This document shows positions 1 through 11,215 of a stretch of DNA of 64,000 nucleotides, piece by piece. Position numbers and translations under genes: made by a program. The notes under the pieces were generated by a model. That model made no database searches. It was not told the origin of the DNA and saw nothing but the letters and a program-made list of their open reading frames with translations. Origin of the DNA: Fimbriiglobus ruber (GTDB taxonomy: Bacteria > Planctomycetota > Planctomycetia > Gemmatales > Gemmataceae); contig NZ_NIDE01000014.1 of NCBI RefSeq assembly GCF_002197845.1, positions 1,240,001-1,304,000 of the forward strand, given 5' to 3'. Position 1 is the first letter of the stretch; every line of letters starts with the position of its first letter.

Positions 1-3000
1 CGGCGGGTTTGCCGGGGTCGGGGTGCGGACCGACCCGACCACCGGGTACGGGTACAACCTGGTGTTCACCGGAGCGAACACCGTCGAGTTCCTGGACGAC
101 GGGGTCGCGTGGGGGAACAGTTACACGTTCGCCTGGACGACCGGGACGGCATACCTGTTCCACCTGCGGGTGACCGGGACGGGAGCCGCGACCACCCTGT
201 CGGCCAACGTGTGGGCGGCCGGATCGCCGGAGCCGACCGGGTGGATGTACACGCAAACCGGGTGGTCGAACGCGAACGCGGGCGACCCGGCCGTGGTCGG
301 CCCCCCGGCCGGGACCGGGCGGGAACCGTCGTTTACCCAGGTGTCGGCCGCGTCCGTCCCGCCGGCGGTCGGAGACCCTGTGTCGGCCCCGCTGACCGCC
401 GGGTCGGCGCCCGAGTGGGCGTTTTTGGGCGGGGCGTGGGCCGAGGGAAGCGGGGTCCTCAGCCAGACGGCCGCGGCCCAGGCGTACCCGTACCGGGCGA
501 TGGTCCTCGCCCCCGGCGGGTGGGCGGCCGACCAACAGATCGTGGCCGACGTCCGGGTCGACTCGTGGGGGTCGGGCGGCGGCGACCTGGCCGGCGTGTC
601 GGTCCGCCTCGACTCGACGACCGGGTACGGGTACAGCCTGCTGTTTAACGCGGCCGGACAGGTCCAGTTCCTGGACGACGGGGTCGCGTGGGGGAACAGT
701 TATTCGTTCGCGTGGTCGGTCGGGACGTGGTACACGTTCCGCCTCCAGGTGGTCGGGAACACCCTGCTCGGCAAGGTGTGGGCGACCGGGTCGGCGGAGC
801 CGGCCGGGGATGTTCCGCCAGGACGGGTGGACGAACCGGACCGGCGGGGTGCCGGGGTTGGCCGGCGGGGCGAGCGGCGGCAGCGCGGGCGGGTCGGCCG
901 CGTCGTTCGCCAACGTGTCTGTGTATGACTTGTCCCTGCCGGCCGGGCAGACGACGACGACCGCGTACCAGTGGTTCACCGGGGCGGCCGCCCTCCAGTA
1001 CCAGCAGACGACCGTCACCACGCCGGCCGTGTCGGCGGCCGAGAACGGGTCGGGGGTGGCGGCGACCACAACCACCGTGTACGACGACCAGGGGCGGCCG
1101 GTTTGGGTGAAGGACGCGAACGGGTACCTCGACTACACCGCGTACGACCCGGCGACCGGGGCGGTGGTCACGGATATCACCGACGTCGACACGACCCGGA
1201 CGGGCGACTTCACCGGGTTGCCGGCCGGGTGGGCGACCCCGGCCGGGGGCGGAGCCCACCTCAAGACCGTCACCACCGTCGACGACCAGGGCCGGCCGAC
1301 CGAGGTCGTTTACCCGAATGGGTCAATCGACTATATGGTCTACGACGACGCGGCCCACGAGATGCGGACGCACCCGGGGTGGACCGGGACGACGACCACT
1401 GGGCCGGTCCGGGTCGACCGGACCAACTGGGTCGGTGGGAGCGTGACGGTCGGCGGCCAGACCGAGCAGTACACGTACACCGAAGATCTGACGATGGCCC
1501 CGACGACGATCCCGGTCGACGCCGAGGGGCGGCCGACCGGGGCCGAGCCGATTTCGAACATCCAGTCCCTGGTCCGCGACTACTACTCGCCGCTCGGCGA
1601 GTTGGTGTGGCACGACGTCTATTTCGACCTGACCGGGCTGACCTACGCCGACGGGAGCGGGAACCCGGTGTTCGCCCTGGGGACCGAGGGGACGAACTTC
1701 CTGCGGACCCGGTACGGGTACGATTCGTCCGGCCGCGAGGACCGGGTCCAGACCCCGGCCGGGACGATCACCCGGACGGTGTACGACGCCCTCGGGCGGG
1801 TGAGCAGCACGTGGGTCGGGACGAACGATTCGCCGGCCTCGTCCCCGGACGAGTATGTGACTGGCGACGCGTCCACTCTGGGGACGTGGGTCGGGACGTA
1901 CGGAAGCCAGGGCTACGTTCAGCCCGGGTCGTACGGGACCAGCCTGCCGGCGACCGCGACAGTGTCGGTCTCCGGGGCGTCGACGTACACGTGGGCGGGC
2001 GGGACGACCGACCCGCGGGCTCTGGAAACGCCCGACGAGAGCACCCGGAACGCCGCCTGCTGGTACTCGTACTCCGGGTTCACCATCGACGTCGACTTCA
2101 CCGACAGCGACTCGCACCTGGTCACCCTGTACTTCCTCGACTGGGACAACTCCGGGCGGGTCGAGCAGGTCGACCTCAAGGACGCGAGCGGGACGGTCGT
2201 CGATTCCCGGACGATCTCGAACTTCTCGGCCGGGCTGTACGAGTCGTGGGTGGTGACCGGGGACGCCCAGTTCGTCATCACGTTCGTGTCGAACGTGAAC
2301 GCGGTTGTCGGCGGGGTGTTCATCGATAATTACGTCCCCGTGTGGTCGCCGGCCGACAATGTGGCCCCGGCCGACATGGTGGACGTGGCCGATTACGTGT
2401 ACGACAACGGCGGGGTCGGGGACGGGAATCTGACCCAACTGACCCAGCACCCGGGCGGCGGGGCGGCCGACCGGGTGACCGATTACTGGTACGACTGGCG
2501 CGACCGTTTGGTGGCCGAGAAGGACGGGGTCGAGACGACCGAGACGGACGGGGTTAACCGCCCGCTGATGGTGTACACGTACGACAACCTGGACGAGGTG
2601 ACCGAGACCCAGGTGTATGTTGGGGACGGGATTACGCCGTCGATCGTGGACGGCGTGTTGAGCCTGCCGACCGGGGCCGCATCCGCCCTCCGGGCCCAGG
2701 CGACGACGAGCTACGACGAACTCGGGCAGGCGTACCGGACCCAGGTCTTCGACGTCGACCCGACCACCGGGGCGGTATCGACGTCGACCCTGACCACCAA
2801 CGACTATTACGACCCGGACGGGGATGTGATCGCTGAGAGCGCGCCCGGCGGCTTGTGGACGAAGGACGTGTACGACGGGGCCGGGCGGGTGATCATCGAG
2901 TACACGACCGACGGGGCCGGGGGGACCACCTACGCGGACGCCGCGAGCGTGTCCGGCGATCACGTGTTGACCCAGACCGAGGTGGTCTACGACGGGGACG

Positions 3001-5581
3001 GGAACCCGATCGAGACGATCACCCGCGACCGGTTCGCGACGGCGACCGGGACGGGTGCCCTGGGCACCCCGACGACCGGGGTGAATGCCCGGGTGTCGTA
3101 CGCGGCCAGCTACTACGACGCGGCCGACCGGGACGTGGCGGACGTGAACGTGGGGACGAACGGGGGCGCCGCGTGGACCCGGCCGGCGACCGTCCCGGCC
3201 CGATCGGCGACCGTCCTGGTCACGTCGACGGCGTACGACGCGGCCGGGAACGTGGCGTCGGTGACCGACCCGCTCGGGCTGGTCACGGCGTACTACTACG
3301 ATGTCGCGGGCCGGACGACGGAAGAGATCGATGACTACACGGACGGGACGCCGACGGCCGACTCGAACCAGACGACCCTGTACGCCTACGGTCCGGCCGG
3401 GCTGACCAGCCAGACGGCGGTCCAGGTGGGCGGTCCGAACCAGACGACGCAGTACGTGTACGGGGTGACGATCGCGGGCGGGAGCGGGATCGACGACAAC
3501 GACATCGTCGGGGTGACCGAGTGGCCGGACCCGACGACCGGGGCGGCCAGCACGTCTCTGGAAGACACGGTCACGGTCAACGCCCTCGGCCAGGTAGTCA
3601 CCAGTACGGACCGGAACGGGACGACCCACACGTACACGTACGACGTCCTCGGGCGGGTAACGTCCGATGCCGTCACGACGCTGGGGACCGGCGTCGACGG
3701 GAGTGTCCGGCGGATCGACACGGCGTACGACAGCCAGGGCAACCCGTACCTGGTCACCAGCTACGACACGGTGACCGGCGGCAGTATCGTGAACCAGGTC
3801 GAGGACGTGTTCAACGGGCTCGGCCAGTTGACCGGCGAGTACCAGGCGGTCGGCGGGGCGGTGAACACCTCGACCACTCCGGAAGTGCAATACACGTACA
3901 CCGAGATGGCCGGGGGACGAACGACTCCCGGCTCACGTCGATGACGTACCCCGATGGGTACGTCGTGAACTTCAACTACGCGGCCGGATTGGATGATGCG
4001 ATCGGCCGGCTGACGTCCCTGTCGGACGGGACCGGGACGCTCGAAGCGTACCAGTACCTGGGGTTGGGCACGGTGGTCGAGCGGGACCACCCGGAGTCCG
4101 GGGTCAACCTGACGTATATCAGCCAAACGGGGTCGACCGGGGACGCCGGGGACGTGTACGTCGGGCTCGACCGGTTCGGCCGAGTGGTCGACCAGAACTG
4201 GTACGACCCGGCCACCAGTTCGTCCGTCGTCGACTTGCAGTACGGGTACGACGCGGACGGGCGGGTGCTGTCCCGCATCGACGGGGTCAACGCAGCGTTC
4301 GGGGAGATGTACACGTACGACGGGCTGAATCAACTGGCGTCGTTCGCCCGCGGCACCGTGGCCGACGTGGGCCCAGGGGTCGGCCTCCTGGGCACTTCGG
4401 TCGACTCCCAGTCGTGGGCGTACGACGCCCTCGGGAACTGGACCGGTGTGACCACGAACGGAACGACCCAGACGCGGACGACGAACGCCCAGAACCAGTA
4501 CACGGGGGTGAGCGGGTCGGCGACCCCGACTTACGACGCGGACGGGAATATGACGGCCGACGAGACCGGCCAGCAGTATGTGTACGACGCCTGGGGCCGG
4601 TTGGTCGCGGTCAAATCGGCGGCCGGGGCGACGCTGGAGACAAACACGTACGACGGAATGAGTCGCCTCGTCACCCAAACATCTGGCGGCGTCACGACGA
4701 AGTCGTACTTCTCAGCGCAAGGGCAGGTGCTGGAGCAACAGGTCGGGACCCAGTACACGACGCGGAACGTGTGGAGCCCGGTGTACGTGAACGCCCTGGT
4801 CGACCGGGACACGGACACCAGCGGGACCGGGTTGACGGCGACCGGGGCCGGATACCAGCGGTTGTGGCCGGCCCAGGACGCGAACTGGGACACGGTCGCC
4901 CTGGTCGACGGGTCGGGGGCGGCGGTCGAACGCTACGTGTATTCCCCTTTCGGGGCTGTCACGGTAATGGACGGAAGCTACGGGGCGCGGACGTCGTCGA
5001 GCTACGCCTGGACGGTCCTGTTCCAGGGCATGGCCCACGACGCGGTCAGCGGGTTGGACAAGGCGGACCGTCGGTGGTATAGTGAGACCCTCGGGCGATG
5101 GACGACGACTGATCCGCTCGGGTTTGAAGGTGGAGACAACAATTTTTATAGAGCTTTCGCAAATAATACTTTGACCAACGCTGATTCTTCTGGGCTTGAT
5201 ATATATTTTTACTATGAAGACCCGAGCGGCCTAGGCATTGGATATCATATTAATGTTGCGGTCGTCGACAGTGAAGGAAGAATTCAAGCTATTTATTCGG
5301 GAGTTGGGCCAGGAGGACGGGCGGTATTCTGGCAATTCTTACCTTCAAAATCAACATACAACCGGGCAGCTGTTCGAATTCCAAAAGATCCAGGATATGC
5401 ACAGGTATTAATTGTAACAACTGAATATTCAAGTGAGCTAATTCAAGCGGGCGATTGGGTTCAACAGATGCAGGCACTTGATAAAGCTTATGGCAAAATG
5501 TCTCAGGTTCCAGAATATGATTTACTAGGACCGAATAGTAACACATATGCATATAACTTGCTAAAAAAATGCAAAAATTAA
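1..5581 (+). pseudogene. RHS/YD-repeat polymorphic-toxin-like protein, 5' end outside window, two frameshifts
   Basis: A giant secreted or surface YD-repeat protein of the RHS class, entering from the left edge. Two copies of a beta-sandwich-like unit (each with FLDDGVAWGNSY) fill the first ~900 bases. Dozens of YD-type repeats follow, interrupted near 2040-2330 by another possible beta-sandwich. The RHS core-terminating motif GRWTTTDPLGFEGG lies near 5090-5120. The frame changes twice: near 808, where repeat comparison suggests two missing bases, and near 3913, where one G is missing from a G run. Either the gene is broken or the sequence has errors. After the core motif the composition drops sharply to AT-rich for the last ~140 codons. 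That is the usual signature of an exchangeable toxin tip. The tip holds a YHIN motif and a PNSNT motif near its end, loosely like papain-fold hydrolase tips, but this is a weak guess. RHS assignment is firm; toxin activity is inferred. Confidence 0.85.
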
Positions 5582-5582
5582 A

Positions 5583-5783
5583 TTGCCTGACAAAATGAAA
5601 AAGAACGTTCCAGGGTTAAAATATGGCTGCGAGCCAGAAGACAAATACGGCTATGGAGGGCCACTTTACGATGAATACGGGAAAAAGCGACCCAAAGAAA
5701 AATCAAATAAACTTGAGTCACTAAGACAAAGACAGTTATTTGATAAAAATTTGCGATATTATAATAGGGGCGGAAAATATTGA
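5583..5783 (+). CDS. Small AT-rich ORF directly after the RHS tip, unknown function
   Basis: 66 codons from a TTG one base after the RHS stop, or 62 from the ATG at 5595. It is Lys- and Tyr-rich (PKEKSNK, final YYNRGGKY) and shares the low GC of the RHS tip. The position after a polymorphic-toxin tip is where an immunity gene usually lies, but the protein is short and basic and I recognise no immunity family. It could also be a displaced tail of an older RHS tip. There is no clear ribosome-binding site. It ends 88 bp before the ISAs1-type insertion. Confidence 0.4.
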   Translation: MPDKMKKNVPGLKYGCEPEDKYGYGGPLYDEYGKKRPKEKSNKLESLRQRQLFDKNLRYYNRGGKY

Positions 5784-6106
5784 CCCACACTGCACGCTAC
5801 TGGATCGAAAGCCGAGACCATTGGAAACGACAAACGGACGTGGCAAGCCCGGCTCGGCTTACGTACCCACCCAGGGCTCACGCACTATGATTCTGGGATA
5901 GCCTGGAGTACTTTCAGCAAATAATCTTCGTCCCAAGCGGCTTTTAGGATCTTACTCGGTAAGGTTTCTTTCCCGGGAACGCGACGGAGCAACGACACCA
6001 ACACCCGACGGATCAGGGCCAGATTCGCCCCCGCGTGTCCCGATTGCGTCCGACTCGCATCTTCCCGAAACACCACATCGAGAACCCAATGGAGTTGATT
6101 CTCGAT

Positions 6107-8621
6107 TGGCCTGTCACACTGACCTCCAAGTTACAAGTTGTGCGGGGTCCGGTCATCGACACCGTGACGATGACCGGACCCCGCCAAGCCATTACGCACG
6201 TACCGTCGGCACGCGCAACGCCGCCAGCCGATCCCGATTGGCCCAGACCCGCGGGCATTCCTTGAGCGCACGCAACCGGTCGACCTCCGTGCCACCCGCC
6301 CACACGGCCCACGGGCCGCCCCGCCCGCCGACTTGGCGGGCATGCAACCATCCCTTCGTCCGCCACCCGTGCAAGGTGTACGGCGACACGCCCAGGTGGC
6401 GAGCCAACTCGTGCAACCACCACTCGCCTTCTGTCAGCGGACCTGCCTCGTCGGGGACTCGCGACACCCGCGGCCGCACCCCCAGATCGTCCACTAACCG
6501 CCGCACCATTCCGGCCGTAAACCCGGTCGCCCGTTTCGGGGGTCGGAACCCGGCCTCCTGGAGAATGGTGGCGATCTCGGCCGGCGTCCGATTCTGTTCG
6601 TGGAGCGCGATCAACCGGGCGGACAACTGCGGCCAATCCCGCTGTTGCCGGTATCCTTGCACCGGGCGGTGGACCGTCTGCTGCTGGACGGCCCCACCGG
6701 ACCACTCGACGCGAATCGCGGCCCGGTCGCCGGTCGGGTCGACCGTCACCACGACCGTGTCGATCAGGAGTCGAACGATCTGCCGCCGGTCCGCCGGTGT
6801 CGTGGTCGACGCCCGCCACACCGCCGGCACATGTTCGGCCAACTGCCGGACGCGGTCCCGGTCGGCCTCCCCCAGGACGCGCGGTTGGGTTCGGCGGACG
6901 CGATCGAACTCCGCTTCCAGCCGCGCGACCTCCCGGAGTAACTCGTCCCACCGCTGCTCCAGGGTGCGGGCCACCAGCCGGTTCTCCGGCTCACAGGCGT
7001 GGTACTGGCGTCCCGCCCGATCCGCCTCGTACCGCGCCCGCTCGATCCGTTGCTCCCAGTGCCGGACCAGTTGCCGGCGTTGCTCCTCGACGGCGGCCGC
7101 GGCCGTCAGACTCGCATCCAGGGCGGCCGGTTGCAACGCCGACAGCACCTGCTCGGCCACCCACGTCTCGATGTCCGCGGCCGGAGTCGATTGGCACAGG
7201 GGCAGCCCGTAGTCGGACCGCAGGGTGCTGCACACGTACGACGGTCGCCCCGTCCGGGTATACCGGACGTACATTCGCTTGCCGCACCGCCCGCACCGTA
7301 CCACCCCGGCCAGGAGGGCGGTCCCGTTCCGAATCGCCCCGGGCGACCCCGCCCGCGATCGGTTCGCCGCGAGCCGCAGTTGGTTCGCCTCGAACCGCTC
7401 CCAACTGATGTACGCCGGGAATCGATCCCTGAGGAACACGAGGCACTCATCCGCCGCCAGGCCGGAGTTCCGACCACTCTTGGGATGTCCCGCCGTCTGC
7501 CTCCGCGGGTCGGTCGGCCGGTGCCCGTACCGGTACGCCCCCGCGTAGATCGGGTGGCGGAGGATCTGGCGGATCGTCTCCCGGCCCGGTGGCCGCCATT
7601 GCAACGGTCCGCCGCTCCCGCCGGCGGTCGAGCGCACCGGGAGTCGGATCCCGTGGGCGATCAGGTGGCGAAGGATTCCGTGGACGGTGCCCTGCCGGTC
7701 GAACTCGTCAAAGATCAACCGGACGACGCCCTGGGCCTGCTCGTCGGGATCGAGGGTGACCTGCCCGGACGGGTGCTTGAGGTAACCGACCGGGACGGAC
7801 ACGATCAACTCACCCCGGCGGGCTTTATTCAACTTCCCCTGGTGCATCCGCTGTTTGAGGACGTGCAGTTCGGCCTCATTCATCATCCCGTGCAACCCGA
7901 GCAGGAGGCGATCCGAATGGTCGGTCGGATCGAACACGCCGTCGGCGTCGGCCAGCAGAACGCGGAACCGGGCGCACAACTCCAGCAGTTGGTGCCCGTC
8001 CTTGCACGACCGGGCCCGTCGACTCATCTCGAGCCCGAGGATCAGGCCGATGCGATCGAGGGCGACCTCGGCCAACAAGCGCTGGAACCCCGGCCGCCCC
8101 TCGATCGACTGGCCGCTCTTGCCCAGGTCGTCGTCGATGACGGTCACCCGCTCACGGGTCCAACCGAGCGCGCTCGCACGATCGGTGAGGGCATACTGTC
8201 GGGCCGTCGATTCCTGGTGGTCGGCGACCTGTTGCGGGGTGGATTGCCGGACGTAGACGATCGCCCCGCGGTCGAGGTGCCACGGTCGGACCTTGGGGGA
8301 AGGCGAGAGATCACGCGGGGTGGCGGTCATGACGCGCCTCCCGTAGTGGGGGCACATCGGTCAGAATTGGCCGGGCGAGTAGGTCGGCGAGGAGTCGCTG
8401 GAGTTGCCGCCGGCGCTCGGGCGGGAGTTGCGCCCAGATCGCCGCCGGAGGGGCTAGCGACGGGGGGACCGAGGACGGGGTCGTTGTCGGACATGGGGTG
8501 CCTCCGTGGCCGGGGCGCTGGTCGCACCACGCGGCCAGCGCCAGAAGGGCCTCGAGTGCGATCGTAACCGGTCCCCCCGACCTCGCACAAGTTGTTGCTT
8601 CGCCAGTCGTCTGGCTGGGGG
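6107..8621 (-). mobile_element. Serine-recombinase mobile element nested in the ISAs1 transposase gene, copy A
   Basis: The 2,515-bp segment is flanked on both sides by the same 8 bp (ATCGAGAA on the minus strand, at 6099-6106 and 8622-8629). Removing the segment and one repeat restores the ISAs1 reading frame, which defines the boundaries. It carries one large serine recombinase gene. It also contains an inverted repeat near 6145-6185 (GGGGTCCGGTCAT and complement) just after the recombinase gene, which may act as a terminator or recombinase-binding site. A short overlapping frame upstream of the recombinase (WAQLPPERRRQLQRLL on the minus strand) runs into its start and may be a small accessory ORF, but has no obvious start codon. 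Confidence 0.78.
6192..8330 (-). CDS. Large serine recombinase (resolvase/invertase type)
   Basis: About 712 aa. The N-terminal resolvase domain has the catalytic context IVYVRQS (Ser near residue 30), followed by EMSRRARSCKD and a helix E-like segment. Next is a recombinase domain (GYLKHPSGQVTLDPDEQAQGV) and, near residue 360, a zinc-ribbon CGRCGKRMYVRY with a later Cys pair. A coiled-coil region (EEQRRQLVRHWEQRIERARY) and a C-terminal HTH-like domain complete it. The order matches large serine recombinases that move phages, ICEs and TnpX-like transposons. The preferred start is the ATG at 8330, because an ATG 27 bases upstream adds only MCPHYGRRV. This copy is intact; the copy near 55.7-57.8 kb has lost one G. 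It probably excises and integrates its own element using the 8-bp ATCGAGAA core. Confidence 0.88.
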   Translation of the reverse strand: MTATPRDLSPSPKVRPWHLDRGAIVYVRQSTPQQVADHQESTARQYALTDRASALGWTRERVTVIDDDLGKSGQSIEGRPGFQRLLAEVALDRIGLILGLEMSRRARSCKDGHQLLELCARFRVLLADADGVFDPTDHSDRLLLGLHGMMNEAELHVLKQRMHQGKLNKARRGELIVSVPVGYLKHPSGQVTLDPDEQAQGVVRLIFDEFDRQGTVHGILRHLIAHGIRLPVRSTAGGSGGPLQWRPPGRETIRQILRHPIYAGAYRYGHRPTDPRRQTAGHPKSGRNSGLAADECLVFLRDRFPAYISWERFEANQLRLAANRSRAGSPGAIRNGTALLAGVVRCGRCGKRMYVRYTRTGRPSYVCSTLRSDYGLPLCQSTPAADIETWVAEQVLSALQPAALDASLTAAAAVEEQRRQLVRHWEQRIERARYEADRAGRQYHACEPENRLVARTLEQRWDELLREVARLEAEFDRVRRTQPRVLGEADRDRVRQLAEHVPAVWRASTTTPADRRQIVRLLIDTVVVTVDPTGDRAAIRVEWSGGAVQQQTVHRPVQGYRQQRDWPQLSARLIALHEQNRTPAEIATILQEAGFRPPKRATGFTAGMVRRLVDDLGVRPRVSRVPDEAGPLTEGEWWLHELARHLGVSPYTLHGWRTKGWLHARQVGGRGGPWAVWAGGTEVDRLRALKECPRVWANRDRLAALRVPTVRA

Positions 8622-9713
8622 TTCTCGATCCCCCAATGCCCGCGGATCACACCGGCCATCATCGCCGCCGCACCGGCGTAACTGCTTAAGTAGTAATGGG
8701 TCGTGTGAGTCGTTTTCCCGTCGACCGTCCGCTCCCGATTCACCTGGACTACGGCCTTCACACCCTGCCACACGTCGGGGATTCCTTTCGGGTCATAAAT
8801 CACCGTCACATACCGCTCGTCGTGCCGCCCGTGCCCCTTCTCACTCGTGGCGTGCTGGTCGTACTTGACGCCCGCGAAGTCGGTCGCGCAGGCCGACGCG
8901 AACACGTCCTCGACGGCCGCCAGGAGAGTCGGTTGGTTGCCCTTCACCGTCAGCAGATAGTCACCCTCGCGGTCACGAATGATGCGGGCATTCTCGACCT
9001 GGCACCCGGCCGCGTCGATCGTCACCAGGGCACCCTTCAATTCCAGCACCCGGAGCAGTTCGGGCATGACGGCGATCTCGTTCGACCCGTCGGGCACGGA
9101 CACCTGGCCGAGGGTCACCCGGTTGGCCGTCGCCCACGCGCTCACCGTGTGCAGACACCCGGTCGCCGTCGCCTTTTTCGTCCCGCGGACGGACTTCCCG
9201 TCGATCGCGATCGGGATCAACCCCGTGGCCCGACACGCGGCCGCCATCCAGGCCCCGAACCGGGTCGCGAAGGCATCCGGATCGAGAGCCCGGAACACGT
9301 TATAAAACGTGTCGTGACTCGGGATTCCGTTCGGGAGGGCGAGGAATGTGCGGAAGAACGTCTCCTTGGTCCGTCCGTACAAGGCGATGGCTTCCCACGT
9401 CTGGGCACCAGCCAAGACGGCACACGTGGCAATCACCAGGATGTCGGTCAATTGGTGCTTCGTGTTCTTCGTTTGTTGGCGGGGATCCGGAACATCGGTG
9501 AACACGGTCGCCAGGGGCGTCGTCTTCGGGGCCAGGGGCGTCGTCATTGCGAACTCCTCCATGAGTTCCATCATGCTATCCATAACCCCTTACATCGTCA
9601 CTACTTCGTAGTGCGTGAGCCCTGCTCTCATGAGTGGGGCCAGAGATGATATGCAATTTACCAGAGCGACACTGCCTACATCGTGATCGCAATCGCCCTC
9701 GCTTGTTTAAGGT

Positions 9714-11193
9714 CTGTACTTTCCGCGAAATTGTGTAACGGAGTGTGGTAGCGAGCTCGGGTAGACAGAAGACCGGGCCGTCCGGGACGATGGGGGTTAC
9801 GACACCAACCCATGCCCCGAACGGACTCGGCCATGTCATCCTCGCACACAACCCCGTCCCCGTGCCACTGGTTTTCCCGCCTCGGCGGGGCTCTCGATTG
9901 CCGGTCCGGCGCCCGACTGGCCCGGTTGTTCGTCGGGGCGGTCGTCGCTCGGGGTCGGCGGACGGTCACCGGGTGGATTCGGGCGGCCGGGTTGAGCGAC
10001 CAGTTCCGGTCGTGTGACACGACCGTGGCGGCCGTCGGCCGGCGGACGGATGCGTGTGCGACCCGGCTCATGAACGCCGTCGTGAAGCCCCTGGTGACGG
10101 CCGACGAGTCCCTGACACTGGCTCTCGATGACACCCCAACCGAGCGGTACGGGCCGCAGGTCCCGGGGGCCGGCGTGCATCACAACCCGACCACCGGCCC
10201 GGCCGGGTCGGCGTACGTGTACGGGCACGTGTGGGTCGTCCTCGGGTTGCTCGTGACCCACCCGACGTGGGGGATCACGGCCCTCCCCCTCCTCGCCCGG
10301 TTGTACGTCCGGGCCAAGGACGTGGCGGGCATTCCGGCGGTCGACCGGCCGGTCTTCCGGACCAAGCACGCGATGGGCGTCGAACTCGTCCGGTGGGCGG
10401 TCGGGTGCCTGGGCGAGTGGGGGAAAGTCTTGTGGGTGGTGGCCGACGGGGCGTATGCCACGGCTCCGTTCCTGAAGCCGGTCATCGCCCTCGGGGTCCG
10501 GGTGGTGAGCCGCCTGCGGTCGGACGCGGCCTTGTGGACGGAACCGGGTCCGCGGCGGCCGGGCCAGCGGGGGCGGCGGCGGATCTACGGTGACCGGCGG
10601 ATGTCGCTGGCCAAGCGGGCCGCCCAGAAGGGCGGGTGGTCGACCGGGACGTTCGTCCTGTACGGGAAGCCGACGACCAAGCGGTATAAGACGTTCGTGG
10701 CCACGTGGCGGCCGGCCGGCGGGGCCATCCGGGTCGTCCTGGTCGACGAACCGACCGGGTGGCGGGCGTACTTCTGTACCGATCCGGCCGCGACCGTGGC
10801 CGACATCCTGACCCGGGTGGCCGGCCGGTTCGCCCTGGAAACCACGTTCCGCGACCTCAAGCAAGTGGTCGGCGCGGGTCACCAGCAAGTCCGCCGGTTC
10901 GCGGCCAACGTCGGGGCGTTCCACGTGTGCCTGTGGACGTTCGTGATGACCGAGGCGTGGGCGTCGACCGCGGCCTCGGAGGCCCTCGTCGGGCATCGGG
11001 CGACGGCTCCGTGGGACGACGCCGCCCGGCGACCGAGCCACGCCGACAAGCGGCGGGGATGGCAGCGGGAATGGCAGGGAAAAGAGATTCGGGCGGCTCT
11101 GCGGCCGGGCATGACCGAGGCGGAAATCCAGGCCGCCGCCGAGCGGCTATTAGACCTGGCGGCTTAACAGCGACAAAGTCATGGAAAGTACAG
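9714..11193 (+). mobile_element. DDE insertion sequence (IS701/DDE_5-like)
   Basis: Imperfect terminal inverted repeats enclose one transposase gene: CTGTACTTTCC at 9714 and GGAAAGTACAG ending at 11193, with weaker similarity continuing inward. Length is about 1.48 kb. I could not identify a convincing target duplication. The 89 bp between this element and the ISAs1 copy on its left (9625-9713) hold nothing recognisable. Confidence 0.72.
9812..11167 (+). CDS. DDE superfamily transposase (IS701/DDE_5-like)
   Basis: 451 aa if started at the ATG at 9812; a second ATG at 9833 is equally possible. The three acidic catalytic contexts are LALDDTPTERYG (first Asp), VADGAYA (second Asp) and LETTFRDLKQ (Glu, in the usual Y/x-REK-like position). 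Spacing fits the DDE endonuclease group that includes IS701. The HWFSRLGG and YVYGHVWVVLG segments are also typical of this group. It is the only gene of its element and looks intact. Family placement at the IS701 level is an inference from motifs. Confidence 0.78.
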   Translation: MPRTDSAMSSSHTTPSPCHWFSRLGGALDCRSGARLARLFVGAVVARGRRTVTGWIRAAGLSDQFRSCDTTVAAVGRRTDACATRLMNAVVKPLVTADESLTLALDDTPTERYGPQVPGAGVHHNPTTGPAGSAYVYGHVWVVLGLLVTHPTWGITALPLLARLYVRAKDVAGIPAVDRPVFRTKHAMGVELVRWAVGCLGEWGKVLWVVADGAYATAPFLKPVIALGVRVVSRLRSDAALWTEPGPRRPGQRGRRRIYGDRRMSLAKRAAQKGGWSTGTFVLYGKPTTKRYKTFVATWRPAGGAIRVVLVDEPTGWRAYFCTDPAATVADILTRVAGRFALETTFRDLKQVVGAGHQQVRRFAANVGAFHVCLWTFVMTEAWASTAASEALVGHRATAPWDDAARRPSHADKRRGWQREWQGKEIRAALRPGMTEAEIQAAAERLLDLAA

Positions 11194-11215
11194 GTAAGGT
11201 CTAGAATACCCGAAA

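Larger units (their letters stand above)
5885..9583 (-). pseudogene. ISAs1-family DDE transposase, interrupted by the serine-recombinase element
   Basis: The 5' part (8622-9583) starts MDSMMELMEE and contains the family's catalytic contexts IDGKSVRGT, TIDAAGC and HWGIEN. The 3' part (5885 to about 6098) continues QLHWVLDVVFREDAS and ends LLKVLQAIPES. Joined across the insertion they give an uninterrupted ~391-aa ISAs1 transposase, a normal length. The break falls just after the catalytic-Glu motif HWGIEN, so the gene cannot make a full protein here. Since both composite copies share the insertion, the element was presumably moved after disruption by transposase supplied in trans, or was copied by recombination. 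Confidence 0.88.
5872..9624 (-). mobile_element. ISAs1-family element carrying a nested serine-recombinase element, copy A
   Basis: 3,753 bp bounded by perfect 16-bp terminal inverted repeats, CAGGGCTCACGCACTA and its complement. The CAGGG start is typical of ISAs1. Inside are the split ISAs1 transposase gene and, within it, a 2.5-kb serine-recombinase element. A second copy lies in inverse orientation at 54356-58107 and is one base shorter. Copy A has no matching 8-bp target duplication (TACCCACC on the left, CTCTCATG on the right), so one flank has been rearranged since insertion. Confidence 0.88.

Noticed and set aside
1323-3890. A 855-codon minus-strand frame opposite the RHS gene
   Set aside because: The plus strand shows regular YD repeats; the minus frame is compositionally biased and has no motif.
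3905-3920. Programmed frameshifting in the RHS gene
   Set aside because: The break is a shortened G run with no slippery heptamer, matching the homopolymer losses seen elsewhere in the window.
5583-5783. Calling the small ORF an immunity protein
   Set aside because: Position fits but there is no sequence support; immunity proteins are rarely this small and basic.
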